Below are positions 1 through 8,144 of a stretch of DNA of 64,000 bases, piece after piece. The position numbers and the translations under genes are program-made. The number at the start of each line of letters is the position of its first letter. The stretch's first letter is position 1. The stretch is from contig NZ_LIGE01000013.1 in NCBI RefSeq assembly GCF_001297015.1, positions 124,001-188,000 on the forward strand. Reading direction: 5' to 3'. The DNA is from Pseudomonas sp. RIT-PI-r. GTDB taxonomy: Bacteria > Pseudomonadota > Gammaproteobacteria > Pseudomonadales > Pseudomonadaceae. The notes beneath the pieces are model-generated. The model had not been told where the DNA came from and made no database searches. It saw nothing but the letters and a program-made list of their open reading frames with translations.

Positions 1-12
1 AGCTCCTACAGG
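1..12. repeat. Tail of a REP palindrome
   Basis: The first bases read AGCTCCTACAGG, which is the outer end of the 'GTAGGAGCTGCC' REP family seen complete at 6650 and 12339. The rest of the element lies outside the window. Confidence 0.5.
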
Positions 13-99
13 TCCGACGTAGGATTTGCGTGGCGCTCACAGAACGTATTACAAGCCGCAAGGGTCGTAGGTAAACACCACCCCCACGGTTCCCACGCC

Positions 100-996
100 A
101 TGACCACTCCCACCGACGGCAAAACCCCCGACCTCTCGGCCAAAGAACAGCACGAAGTCGAGAAAAGCCAGCCGCCGCGTGCGGCTGTCCTGCACGAAAT
201 CATCCGCAGCCAAGGCGATCAGGAACTGGAGCGCAGCATCGCCGCGCTCTGGTGGTCGGCGCTGGCCGCCGGGTTGACCATGGGCCTGTCATTGATGGGC
301 ATGGGCTTGCTCAACTCGCGCCTGCCCGAGGGCGAAGAATTCAAGGTAATCGCCAGTTTCGGTTACTGCGCAGGCTTCCTCGCGGTGATCCTCGCACGCC
401 AGCAGTTGTTCACCGAAAACACCCTGACCGCCGTGCTGCCGGTGATGACCAAACCGACCCTGCTCAATTTCGGCCGTCTGATCCGCCTGTGGACAGTGGT
501 GCTGGTCGGTAACCTCTGCGGCACGATTCTGGTGGCGTACGTGATGCTCGAACTGCCGATCTTCGACACCAAGACTGACCACGCCTTCCTCGAAATCGGC
601 CGCAAGGTCATGGAAAACCACGCCAGCCAGATGTTCGCCAAAGGCATCGTTTCCGGCTGGATGATCGCCACCATGGTCTGGATGATCCCGTCCATGGAGA
701 GCGCGAAGATGTGGATCATCATCCTCATCACCTATCTGATGGCGCTCGGTGATTTCACCCACATTGTGGTGGGTTCGGCAGAAGTGTCGTATCTGGTGTT
801 TGCCGGCGAATTGCCGTGGAGTGATTTCTGGGCGGTGTTCGCGGGGCCGACGCTGGCGGGGGACATCATTGGCGGCAGCTTTATTTTCGCGCTGATCAGC
901 CATGCGCAGATCCGCAGTGAGAGCGGGGCGCCAAAGGCCGATAAACCCGGCTCTGGCGAAACCCGCGAAGATGACTCGGACAGCAAAAGCCAATAG
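100..996 (+). CDS. Formate/nitrite transporter (FNT) family membrane protein
   Basis: A 298-residue inner-membrane protein of the FNT channel family, which conducts small monovalent anions such as formate or nitrite. The first 45 or so residues and the last 25 are hydrophilic. Between them are about six hydrophobic segments with Gly-rich stretches, including LTMGLSLMGMG near residue 60 and GDFTHIVVGSAEV near residue 217, the latter typical of FNT pore helices. The charged N-terminal extension resembles the YfdC branch more than FocA or NirC. No nir, nar or formate gene is adjacent, so the substrate is unknown. No clear Shine-Dalgarno precedes the ATG. It converges with the symporter gene, with only 2 bp between the stops. 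Confidence 0.85.
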   Translation: MTTPTDGKTPDLSAKEQHEVEKSQPPRAAVLHEIIRSQGDQELERSIAALWWSALAAGLTMGLSLMGMGLLNSRLPEGEEFKVIASFGYCAGFLAVILARQQLFTENTLTAVLPVMTKPTLLNFGRLIRLWTVVLVGNLCGTILVAYVMLELPIFDTKTDHAFLEIGRKVMENHASQMFAKGIVSGWMIATMVWMIPSMESAKMWIIILITYLMALGDFTHIVVGSAEVSYLVFAGELPWSDFWAVFAGPTLAGDIIGGSFIFALISHAQIRSESGAPKADKPGSGETREDDSDSKSQ

Positions 997-998
997 CT

Positions 999-2288
999 TC
1001 AGGCCTTGAATGGCGCCCTGGCCGGTTCTACGGTCGGTGCGCTATCAGGGGCCTTGAGCTGGCCTTCCCAGCGCGCGATGACCAGCGGCGCCAGCGCATT
1101 GCCCAATACATTGAGCGCAGTCACTGGCATGTCCATCAAGCGGTAGACACCGGCGATGATCGCCACACCTTCTACCGGCAACCCGGCGGCGGTCAATGTT
1201 GCCGTCAGAATGATGAACATGAAGCCCGGCACGCCCGCCGCGCCTTTCGATGTCAGCACCATGATCAGCACCAGCATCGCTTGATCAGCCAGGCCCAGAT
1301 CGATGCCGTAGGCCTGGGCGATGAACAACGTGCCCAGCCCCGCGAACAGTGATGCGCCATCCAGGTTGAACGAGTAACCCAATGGAATGACCATGCTGGT
1401 GATCGGGCGCGGTGCCCCGTAGCGTTCCATTTTTTCGATCAGCTGCGGCATTACCGTGGCCGAAGCGGCGCTGCTGTAAGCCAACAGCAGTTCACTGCGT
1501 ATTGCCCGTATAAGGTGGAAAAAACGGATCCCGGCCATTCGCGCCACCACACCCAGCACGCACAGTGCGAACAGCAACACCGCCACGTAGGTGATGCCGA
1601 TCAGCTTGGCCAGTGGCAGCAGGGCGCTCAGGCCGAAACTGGCCACGGTCACACCGATCAGGCCGAAAATGCCAATCGGCGAGTAGTGCATGACCAGATG
1701 CGTGACCTTGAACATGGTGTCGGAAACCGCCTGGATCACCGCGATCAACGGCGCCTTCTGCTGCTCGGGCAGCATCGACAGGGCGCAGCCGAACAGGATG
1801 GCGAAGAACAACACCGAGAGCAGCTTGCCCTGAGACATGGCCAGCACGATGTTGTCGGGGACAATGTTTACCAGTGTGCGGCCAAGGTTCTGTGTTTCGC
1901 CCATCGTGGCCAGCCCGGTGACCGGTGCTTGTAAAGTGCTGCTGAAGTCCGCGCCCGCGCCGGGCTGGAAGACGTTGCCGACGATCAAACCGAAGACGAT
2001 GGCGATGCTGGTGATCGTGAAGAAATACACCAGCGTTTTGACCCCGACCCGGCCAAGCGCTTTGGTACTGCCCGCGCCGGCTATGCCGACGACCATGCAG
2101 GCAAACACCAGCGGTACGACGATCATTTTCATCAGCCTGATAAACAGGTCGCCCGCCGGTTGCAGCAGGTTGTCGATAAACCAGGTCTTGTGTTCGGGAA
2201 ACTGGTTCAGAAGGATGCCGACGATTACCCCGGCGGCGAGCCCGATCATTATGCGGGTGACCAGGCTGGTGGGTGTTTTGCTACTCAT
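999..2288 (-). CDS. Dicarboxylate/amino acid:cation symporter (DAACS, GltP/DctA type)
   Basis: A 429-residue inner-membrane secondary transporter that takes up glutamate, aspartate or C4-dicarboxylates with H+ or Na+. Family signatures are visible: the Ser-rich re-entrant loop (SSAASATVMP), the GYSFNLDGASL cation-site helix (NMDGT in classical members) and TSKGAAGVPG. The NLDGA variation suggests a substrate range different from GltP. An AAAAAAGGGG ribosome site precedes the ATG. It lies 38 bp downstream of the VOC gene on the same strand, so the two are probably cotranscribed and controlled by the LysR gene at 2832. Confidence 0.9.
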   Translation of the reverse strand: MSSKTPTSLVTRIMIGLAAGVIVGILLNQFPEHKTWFIDNLLQPAGDLFIRLMKMIVVPLVFACMVVGIAGAGSTKALGRVGVKTLVYFFTITSIAIVFGLIVGNVFQPGAGADFSSTLQAPVTGLATMGETQNLGRTLVNIVPDNIVLAMSQGKLLSVLFFAILFGCALSMLPEQQKAPLIAVIQAVSDTMFKVTHLVMHYSPIGIFGLIGVTVASFGLSALLPLAKLIGITYVAVLLFALCVLGVVARMAGIRFFHLIRAIRSELLLAYSSAASATVMPQLIEKMERYGAPRPITSMVIPLGYSFNLDGASLFAGLGTLFIAQAYGIDLGLADQAMLVLIMVLTSKGAAGVPGFMFIILTATLTAAGLPVEGVAIIAGVYRLMDMPVTALNVLGNALAPLVIARWEGQLKAPDSAPTVEPARAPFKA

Positions 2289-2326
2289 GCAGTGCCCCTT
2301 TTTTCTTGTGTTTGTTGGGGATGGAA

Positions 2327-2740
2327 TCAGTGCGCAAACAGGCCGCTGAAGTCCTTGAAGCCTTTGATTTCGATCGGATTGCCGCTGGGATCAAGGAAGA
2401 ACATCGTGCGTTGCTCGCCGGGTTCGCCGGCGAAGCGGATCACCGGCGGGATCTCGAAAACGGTGTCGAGGCGGTGCAGGCGCTCGGCCAGTGCCAGCCA
2501 TTCATCCAGTGGCAGCACGACACCGATGTGCGGCATCAAGACTTTGTGTTCGCCGACGTTTCCGCTGCGGGTGGTGGCAAAGGGTGTGCCCAGGTGCAGC
2601 GAAATCTGATTGCCGAAAAAATCGAAGTCGACCCAGCTCTCTGTACTGCGGCCCTCAGTGCAACCCAACACATCTCGATAAAAAATCCGCGCCTGTTCCA
2701 GGTCGCAAACATGGTATGCAGCGTGAAAGGGTCTGTTCAT
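2327..2740 (-). CDS. VOC (glyoxalase/dioxygenase-like) family protein
   Basis: A 137-residue protein of the vicinal-oxygen-chelate fold. The N-terminal FHAAYHVCDLEQARIFYRDVLG and the C-terminal FFLDPSGNPIEIKGF are the two typical beta-alpha-beta modules; His and Glu at these places are the usual metal ligands. Members include glyoxalases, extradiol dioxygenases and resistance proteins, and the substrate cannot be read from sequence. It is first in a likely two-gene unit with the DAACS symporter, divergent from the LysR regulator. That suggests metabolism of the compound the symporter imports, which is an inference. Confidence 0.85.
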   Translation of the reverse strand: MNRPFHAAYHVCDLEQARIFYRDVLGCTEGRSTESWVDFDFFGNQISLHLGTPFATTRSGNVGEHKVLMPHIGVVLPLDEWLALAERLHRLDTVFEIPPVIRFAGEPGEQRTMFFLDPSGNPIEIKGFKDFSGLFAH

Positions 2741-2747
2741 GTGATAG

Positions 2748-2771
2748 CCCTGAGTGAAGGAGCGCTCAGGG
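2748..2771. promoter_or_regulatory. Inverted repeat between VOC and LysR genes, candidate operator
   Basis: CCCTGAG (2748-2754) and CTCAGGG (2765-2771) are perfect arms around a 10-nt spacer, in the 91-bp gap between the divergent VOC and LysR starts. The placement fits a LysR-type operator. No protein-binding evidence exists here. Confidence 0.45.
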
Positions 2772-2831
2772 TAAACAGGCTGATCGGTGGGGCAAAACGG
2801 CTTCGCCTTGTTCTGAGCGAAAGGAAAACTT

Positions 2832-3695
2832 ATGGATGTGCGCTTTCTTCAAAGCCTGATAGCAGTGGTTGAAACCGGTTCGATTGCGGCGGCCGCGCGC
2901 CGCGAAAACCGCACGGCGGCGGCGATCAGTCAGCGCGTGCAGGCACTCGAGCGATCATTGGGTTATGCCCTGTTGCTACGCACCGCGCATGCCACACGGC
3001 CGACGGATCAATGCCTGCTGGTGTTACCGAAAATCCGCGCGATCATCGAACAGACGCAGGCGCTGCAAAACGATCTGCATCACGATGCTCTGACGGGTGA
3101 AGTGACGATCGGTGCGGTCTCGACGGCGCTGACCGGTGTCTTGCCAGGGTTGATCGAGCGCTTGGCGTTATCGGCACCGGCGCTGAAATTGAAGATAACG
3201 CCGGGGGACTCAAAAAGCCTTTACGAGAAAGTGCTGGCGGGCGAACTGGACGCCGCGATTCTGGTCAGGCCGCCGTTTCAACCACCCAAAGCTTTGACGC
3301 AGACAGTGCTGAAGGTCGAGCCGCTGGTTCTGGTTGCCCCGGCCTCACATGCCGGGCAGTCGCTGGAAACGTTGCTGCGAGCAGGCCCGTTCATACGTTA
3401 CGACGCGCGCTCATGGGGTGGCCAGATTGCTCAGCGCTACCTCGATGAACAGGCGATCGAGCCCAATGTGCTCTGTGAGCTGGATGCGCTGGAGACCATC
3501 GTCATGCTTGTCGCGCAGGGGATGGGGGTATCGCTGGTGCCGCAATGGGCCGCAATGGCGTTGGACGGTGTGTGTGCCATGCCGGTGGAGGATGGGCAGC
3601 GTTACTCGCGGGAGCTGGTGGTGATGCACAGTTCGACGCCGCACCGCCCGTTGGCGATGCGGCATCTGCTCGAATTGCTCTGCAACGCGTCATGA
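2832..3695 (+). CDS. LysR family transcriptional regulator
   Basis: A 287-residue LysR-type regulator. An N-terminal winged helix (about residues 1-60, with the Ala-rich SIAAAARRENRTAAAISQRV recognition helix) is followed by a periplasmic-binding-protein-like effector domain. AAGGA lies 7 bp before the ATG. It is divergent from the VOC-symporter pair, 91 bp away with an inverted repeat between them. The usual LysR logic makes those genes its likely target and a small carboxylate or amino acid its likely effector. Confidence 0.9.
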   Translation: MDVRFLQSLIAVVETGSIAAAARRENRTAAAISQRVQALERSLGYALLLRTAHATRPTDQCLLVLPKIRAIIEQTQALQNDLHHDALTGEVTIGAVSTALTGVLPGLIERLALSAPALKLKITPGDSKSLYEKVLAGELDAAILVRPPFQPPKALTQTVLKVEPLVLVAPASHAGQSLETLLRAGPFIRYDARSWGGQIAQRYLDEQAIEPNVLCELDALETIVMLVAQGMGVSLVPQWAAMALDGVCAMPVEDGQRYSRELVVMHSSTPHRPLAMRHLLELLCNAS

Positions 3696-3726
3696 AAGCA
3701 GTTCACGACGGCGCTGCAGTGGTGCG

Positions 3727-4989
3727 TCAGTGTGCTGGTTCAGTCGCAGCATTCGGCTCGTTGCGTGTCGCATGCTTGACCAGTTTGCCGATGGTCAGAC
3801 CCTGCAACAGGATCGACGACAGCACCACGATGTAAGTGATGCTTAACAGCAAGTCGCGCTCTGGCCCTAACGGCAGGGCCAATGCCAGCGCCACCGAAAC
3901 ACCGCCACGCAAACCGCCCCAGGTCAGAATCCGGATGGTGCCGGCCGGCACCGTACGCCAGCGCCGTAGCAGGACGATCGCCGGGGCCACGGTGAGCAGG
4001 CGCGACAGCAGAATCGCCACCGCCAGCAAACCGGCCGCTGCCATGTGCAGCCAGTTGAATGGCAGCAGCAACAGTTCCATGCCGATCAGCGCGAACAACA
4101 GCGCGTTGAGCATGTCATCGAGCAATTCCCAGAAGCCGTCGAGATAGCGCCGGGTCATGTCATTCATCGCCAGATTGCGCCCGACGTTGCCGATGATCAG
4201 ACCGGCGACCACCATCGCGATCGGTGCCGAAACATGAATCTCGGTGGCCATCGCCGAACCGCCGATGACCAGCGCCAAGGTCAGCATCACTGTGATCTGA
4301 TGCTGCTCGACGCTTTTGATCATTCGATAAACCAGATAACCGATCAGACCGCCGAACAGCACACCGCCGATGGCTTCATGAACGAACAACATCGCGGTGG
4401 CGCTGACGGTCGGGGTTTCGCCGAGTTGGGCGATGCCCAGCAATACGGTGAACACCACAACAGCTGTGCCGTCGTTGAACAGCGATTCGCCAACGATGGT
4501 GGTTTTCAGCGGCTTTGAGGCATTGGCGGTACGCAGCACGCCGAGCACCGCGATCGGGTCGGTCGGCGAGATCAGCGCGCCGAACAACAAGCAGTAGAGA
4601 AAGCTCACATGCCAGCCGAACAACGCAAAGATGTAATAGGCGAGGCTGCCGATCACTGCAGTGGCAATCAGAACGCCGAAGGTTGCCAGCAGGCCAATCG
4701 GCCAGCGATAGCTGCGCAGGTCATTGAGGTTGACGTGCAAGGCGCCGGCGAACAGCAGAAACGAAAGCATCCAGTTCATCAGCAGATCGCCGAAGTCGAT
4801 CTGGCCGATCAGTTGTTGCACGCGTTCTTCGAGACCGGGATAGCCGAGCACGCTCAGGCCTTGCAGGATCAGCGAGAACAGCAGCGCGGTAACCATCACG
4901 CCGATGGTCGGCGGCAGGCCGATGAAACGGAAATTGACGAAAGTCAGGAGGGTGGTGAGGCAGATGAAAGCGGCGACAAGTTCAAGCAT
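3727..4989 (-). CDS. Na+/H+ antiporter, CPA1 (NhaP/NhaK) family
   Basis: A 420-residue inner-membrane cation/proton antiporter. CPA1 hallmarks are the SPTDPIAVLG segment, GESLFNDGTAVVVF with the transport Asp region, and RGGVSVALALALP near the end. Many hydrophobic helices fill the rest and there is no long cytoplasmic tail, so this is the short prokaryotic form. I chose the ATG at 4989 (MLELVAAF), which has AAAGGA about 7 nt before it; an in-frame start at 5109 would add 40 residues without membrane character. It converges with the LysR gene. Confidence 0.88.
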   Translation of the reverse strand: MLELVAAFICLTTLLTFVNFRFIGLPPTIGVMVTALLFSLILQGLSVLGYPGLEERVQQLIGQIDFGDLLMNWMLSFLLFAGALHVNLNDLRSYRWPIGLLATFGVLIATAVIGSLAYYIFALFGWHVSFLYCLLFGALISPTDPIAVLGVLRTANASKPLKTTIVGESLFNDGTAVVVFTVLLGIAQLGETPTVSATAMLFVHEAIGGVLFGGLIGYLVYRMIKSVEQHQITVMLTLALVIGGSAMATEIHVSAPIAMVVAGLIIGNVGRNLAMNDMTRRYLDGFWELLDDMLNALLFALIGMELLLLPFNWLHMAAAGLLAVAILLSRLLTVAPAIVLLRRWRTVPAGTIRILTWGGLRGGVSVALALALPLGPERDLLLSITYIVVLSSILLQGLTIGKLVKHATRNEPNAATEPAH

Positions 4990-5100
4990 CCGGGGTCCTT
5001 TGGATGAGGGGTGAAAGATAGCGCACCGGATCTTTGGTGCAGGGATTGGATGGGCTGAGTCAGGATCGGGACACAGTTGATGGTGTGATGAGATCAAGAG

Positions 5101-5261
5101 CCCCCTCACCCCAGCCCTCTCCCTTAGGGAGAGGGGGAAAGGGAGCAGATCTTCAAGTCTTTCAGGGCCTGAGTTCGGCTCGAAATTTCAGATCGATGTA
5201 ACTCGAACATTCAACACGGTCAGTCCCCTCTCCCTCTGGGAGAGGGCTAGGGTGAGGGCTC
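5101..5261. repeat. Long inverted repeat, CCCTCACCC/GGGTGAGGG family
   Basis: The arms begin CCCCCTCACCCCAGCCCTCT and end AGAGGGCTAGGGTGAGGG, and each contains its own GGGAGAGGG hairpin. The same family recurs at 26222, 44276, 53364 and, as one arm, 61896. The core between arms (about 75 bp, containing TCGGCTCGA) is also similar in several copies. Confidence 0.75.
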
Positions 5262-5278
5262 TTGCAGGCTAAACCCGA

Positions 5279-6448
5279 TCAGCCGGACACATTGACCGCA
5301 GCCGCGCCGCGACGTTGCAGATAGATGAAAAACAGCGCCGTCAGCACGGTCAATACGCCAACAAGCGCCCCGGCCCGCGGCAAACCCGCCAGACCCGCGC
5401 CACGGGCCCCCCCCAGCCCGCCAATCCGCGCACCCGCCGCGTTGCCGAGATTGAAAGCGCTCTGGTTCAGCGTCGAGCCGAGGTTCGGCGCTTCATGGGC
5501 CTGATCAATGATCAGCAATTGCAGAATCGGGCACAGCGCAAAAGCGAAAATCCCCCACAGCACCAGCGTGATCGCCGCCGGCACCACCGAACGGCTGGTC
5601 TGGCTGAACGCCGCCAGAATCACCACCACCGCCAAGGCCACTCCGACCAGCGACGGCAACAAACGGCTATCAGCCAGACGCCCGCCGAGCATGCTGCCGC
5701 CGGTCAGACCGACGCCGAACAACAACAGCATCACAGTCACACCGTGCGGGCTGACGCCGGTGATGTCCTGCAGAATCGGCGCGATATAGGTGAACACGCT
5801 GAACAGGCTGGTCGAGGCCAGCACACTCATGCCCAGCGCTAGCAACACGTTGACCTTACCCAGCACCTTGAATTCGCTGGCGAGGTTGGCCTTGTCCATC
5901 GGGATGTGTTTCGGCAGCCACAACCATTGTGCGAGGGCGGCGATCAGGCCGATCACCGACACCGCCCAGAAGGTCGAACGCCACCCGGCGTATTGCCCGA
6001 GCGCCGTGCCCAATGGCACGCCGAGGACGTTGGCCAAGGTCAGGCCGGTGAACATCATCGCAATCGCCTGCGCGCGTTTGTTCGGTGCGACCAGCCCGGC
6101 GGCAACCACCGAACCGATGCCGAAAAACGCGCCATGACACAACGCGGTGACCACGCGCGCCGCCATCAATGTCGCGTAGTTCGGTGCCAGGGCGCAGAGG
6201 ATATTGCCGAGGATGAACATCAGCGTCATGCCCAACAGCGTCGCTTTGCGCGGCATATTGGCGGTGCCGATCGCCAGAATCGGCGCGCCGAACACCACGC
6301 CCAGCGCGTAACCGGTGATCAACAGGCCGGCATGAGGAATGCTCACGGCAAGATCGCGGGCAACGTCGGGCAGCAGGCCCATGATGACGAATTCAGTGGT
6401 GCCGATGCCGAATGCGGCAACAGCGAGTGCAAGCAAGGCGAGTGGCAT
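5279..6448 (-). CDS. MFS transporter, AraJ-like drug/sugar exporter
   Basis: A 389-residue 12-helix major facilitator of the DHA1/AraJ type (FGIGTTEFVIMGLLPDVARD at the N-terminus). Such proteins export drugs or sugars with proton antiport. I placed the start at 6448 (MPLALLALAV) because the membrane domain begins there; the 53-residue upstream extension of the frame is not membrane-like. Residues about 350-375 are odd: the family usually has NLGNALGAWLGG, whereas here it is NAAGARIGG followed by a Gly/Ala/Arg-rich run in a very G+C-rich DNA stretch (5380-5440). Confidence 0.85.
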   Translation of the reverse strand: MPLALLALAVAAFGIGTTEFVIMGLLPDVARDLAVSIPHAGLLITGYALGVVFGAPILAIGTANMPRKATLLGMTLMFILGNILCALAPNYATLMAARVVTALCHGAFFGIGSVVAAGLVAPNKRAQAIAMMFTGLTLANVLGVPLGTALGQYAGWRSTFWAVSVIGLIAALAQWLWLPKHIPMDKANLASEFKVLGKVNVLLALGMSVLASTSLFSVFTYIAPILQDITGVSPHGVTVMLLLFGVGLTGGSMLGGRLADSRLLPSLVGVALAVVVILAAFSQTSRSVVPAAITLVLWGIFAFALCPILQLLIIDQAHEAPNLGSTLNQSAFNLGNAAGARIGGLGGARGAGLAGLPRAGALVGVLTVLTALFFIYLQRRGAAAVNVSG

Positions 6449-6764
6449 GCGCAAGGTCTCTGTCGGTAGTCTTGACGCTTTGATCAGGCATACGCAGGCC
6501 GACGACCGCTCTCGAAGGAGGGCGGTGCAGGCAGGAATTATTGGTTTTTTTCTGTGCGCAACTGAGTGCGGCGTGGTCGGTTGCAGTATAAACACCTGCT
6601 GACACATCGCGAATCAATAATCTGACTATTCGAATTATCGATTTTCACTGTAGGAGCTGCCGCAGGCTGCGATCTTTTGATCTTGTTGTTGAAAATCAGA
6701 ATCAAAAGATCGCAGCCTGCGGCAGCTCCTACAGGGGGGCGTGAAAAATAATAAGGAGTGAAAC
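6449..6764. other. 316-bp intergenic control region
   Basis: Divergent promoter region between the MFS gene and the DMT permease gene. It contains an A+T-rich segment at 6611-6645 that may hold promoter elements, and the paired REP at 6650-6733. I see no small gene in it. Confidence 0.5.
6650..6733. repeat. REP doublet (GTAGGAGCTGCC family)
   Basis: Two inverted copies (GTAGGAGCTGCCGCAGGCTG and complement) flank a short spacer containing AAAAGATC sequences, giving an 84-bp cruciform-capable element immediately upstream of the DMT gene. Confidence 0.85.
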
Positions 6765-7598
6765 GTGTTGGCGACAGCTTTGGTATTGATGGCGGCGCTG
6801 TTGCATGCGACGTGGAATACGTTAATCAAATTCAGCGCCGAGCGGCTGCTTGTGGTGGCGTGCATGGACACCGTGGCGCTGCTGGTCGTTGCCATCGCGT
6901 TTCCATTCGTGAGCTTGCCGCCCATGGAAATCTGGCCATGGATTCTGGCGTCGGCAGCCTTTGAGCTGCTGTATCGCTACCTGCTGATTCAGGCCTATCG
7001 CGTCGGTGATCTCGGCCTGGTCTATCCGCTGATGCGCGGTTTGTCGCCGCTGGTGGTGCTGGCGCTGACCCTGATCTTCGCTGGGGAAGTACTCACCACG
7101 CAGCAGATCTTCGGCATCATGCTGATTCCCTTGGGTATGGTTTGCCTGCTCTGGCAAGGCGGCGGCGGCAAGCACCTGCCATGGTCGATGGTGCCGGTGG
7201 TGGCGCTGATCGGCCTGTGCATTGGCTGCTACACCTATATTGATGGTCAAGCGCTACGGCGTTGGTCGCACCCGCTGGATTACCTGGTCTGGGTCACGCT
7301 GCTCAGTGCCTGGCCGTTTCCGCTGTTGGCATGGGTCGCCAAGCGCCCGGCCTTCATGCAGTTCTGGCGCGAGCAATGGAAGCTCGGGCTGGCGGTGGGC
7401 TTCTGCGTGTTGGCCAGCTACGCTCTGGTGCTGTGGGCGATGCAGTTGGGCTCGATTGCCGAAGCGGCAGCACTGCGTGAGATCAGTGTGATTCTGGTGG
7501 TGCTGTTCGGTATGCGCTACCTGAAAGAACCTTTCGGCCGGCCACGGCTCTTAGCCTGTGGGCTGGTGCTGATCGGCATGTTGATCATGAAGTTCTGA
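6765..7598 (+). CDS. EamA/DMT superfamily permease
   Basis: A 277-residue inner-membrane protein of the drug/metabolite transporter superfamily, with about ten hydrophobic helices in two EamA repeats. The first repeat includes HATWNTLIKF and PLMRGLSPLVV; the second ends with REISVILVVLFGMRYLKEPFG and GLVLIGMLIMK. The start is a GTG with AAGGAG 6 nt upstream. Substrates of this branch are amino acids, nucleosides or drugs and cannot be resolved here. A MAPEG gene follows 38 bp later on the same strand. Confidence 0.85.
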   Translation: MLATALVLMAALLHATWNTLIKFSAERLLVVACMDTVALLVVAIAFPFVSLPPMEIWPWILASAAFELLYRYLLIQAYRVGDLGLVYPLMRGLSPLVVLALTLIFAGEVLTTQQIFGIMLIPLGMVCLLWQGGGGKHLPWSMVPVVALIGLCIGCYTYIDGQALRRWSHPLDYLVWVTLLSAWPFPLLAWVAKRPAFMQFWREQWKLGLAVGFCVLASYALVLWAMQLGSIAEAAALREISVILVVLFGMRYLKEPFGRPRLLACGLVLIGMLIMKF

Positions 7599-7636
7599 CA
7601 GCCCGCGAATCTATAACTCGAAAAAAGGACGGCGTT

Positions 7637-8020
7637 ATGACGGTGGCTCTGTGGTGTGTGTTGATCGCGATTTTTCTGCCGTATGTCTGCACAGGCGTGG
7701 CGAAAGCCGTGGGTGGCTATCGGTTGAGTGACAACCACGATCCGCGCGATTTTCTGGAAAGTCTCAACGGTGTGGCGAGACGGGCGCATGCGGCGCAACT
7801 GAACAGCTTTGAAGTGATGCCGGCGTTTGCGGCGGCGGTAATTGTCGCGCATCTGGTGGGTACGGCAGAGCTGGTGACGGTTAATGTGCTGGCTGTGCTG
7901 TTTATCACCAGTCGCCTGCTTTACATCATTTGCTATCTGGCGGACTGGGCGATCTTGCGGTCGCTGGTTTGGTTTGTGGGAATGGGGTTGATTGCTTCGT
8001 TCTTCTTTGTGTCGGTCTGA
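7637..8020 (+). CDS. MAPEG family integral membrane protein
   Basis: A 127-residue, four-helix membrane protein of the MAPEG family (membrane-associated proteins in eicosanoid and glutathione metabolism). Diagnostic stretches are DPRDFLESLNGVARRAHAAQLNSFE, a loop typical of the bacterial branch, and SRLLYIICYLADWAILRS, where the family has an RxxYxxxY-like motif. Bacterial members are mostly uncharacterised; some may use glutathione. AAAAGGAC precedes the ATG. It is probably cotranscribed with the DMT permease. Confidence 0.85.
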   Translation: MTVALWCVLIAIFLPYVCTGVAKAVGGYRLSDNHDPRDFLESLNGVARRAHAAQLNSFEVMPAFAAAVIVAHLVGTAELVTVNVLAVLFITSRLLYIICYLADWAILRSLVWFVGMGLIASFFFVSV

Positions 8021-8047
8021 TTATTTTACTGGTGTTGCTGATGGCCT

Positions 8048-8112
8048 CATCGAGCAGGCTCACTCCTGCATTTTGGAATGCGTTCCCCTGTAGGAGTGAG
8101 CCTGCTCGCGAT
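8048..8112. repeat. REP doublet, left arm degenerate
   Basis: The right arm is a full GTAGGAGTGAGCCTGCTCGC; the left arm (TCGAGCAGGCTCACTCCTGC) has lost two bases and carries one substitution. It lies between two convergent genes. Confidence 0.75.
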
Positions 8113-8144
8113 AGCTATCTGATTACCTCAGCAGATTCCAAGGG

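Noticed and set aside
2832-3695. LysR gene as regulator of the downstream Na+/H+ antiporter
   Set aside because: The antiporter gene is convergent, not divergent. The VOC-symporter unit is the better target.
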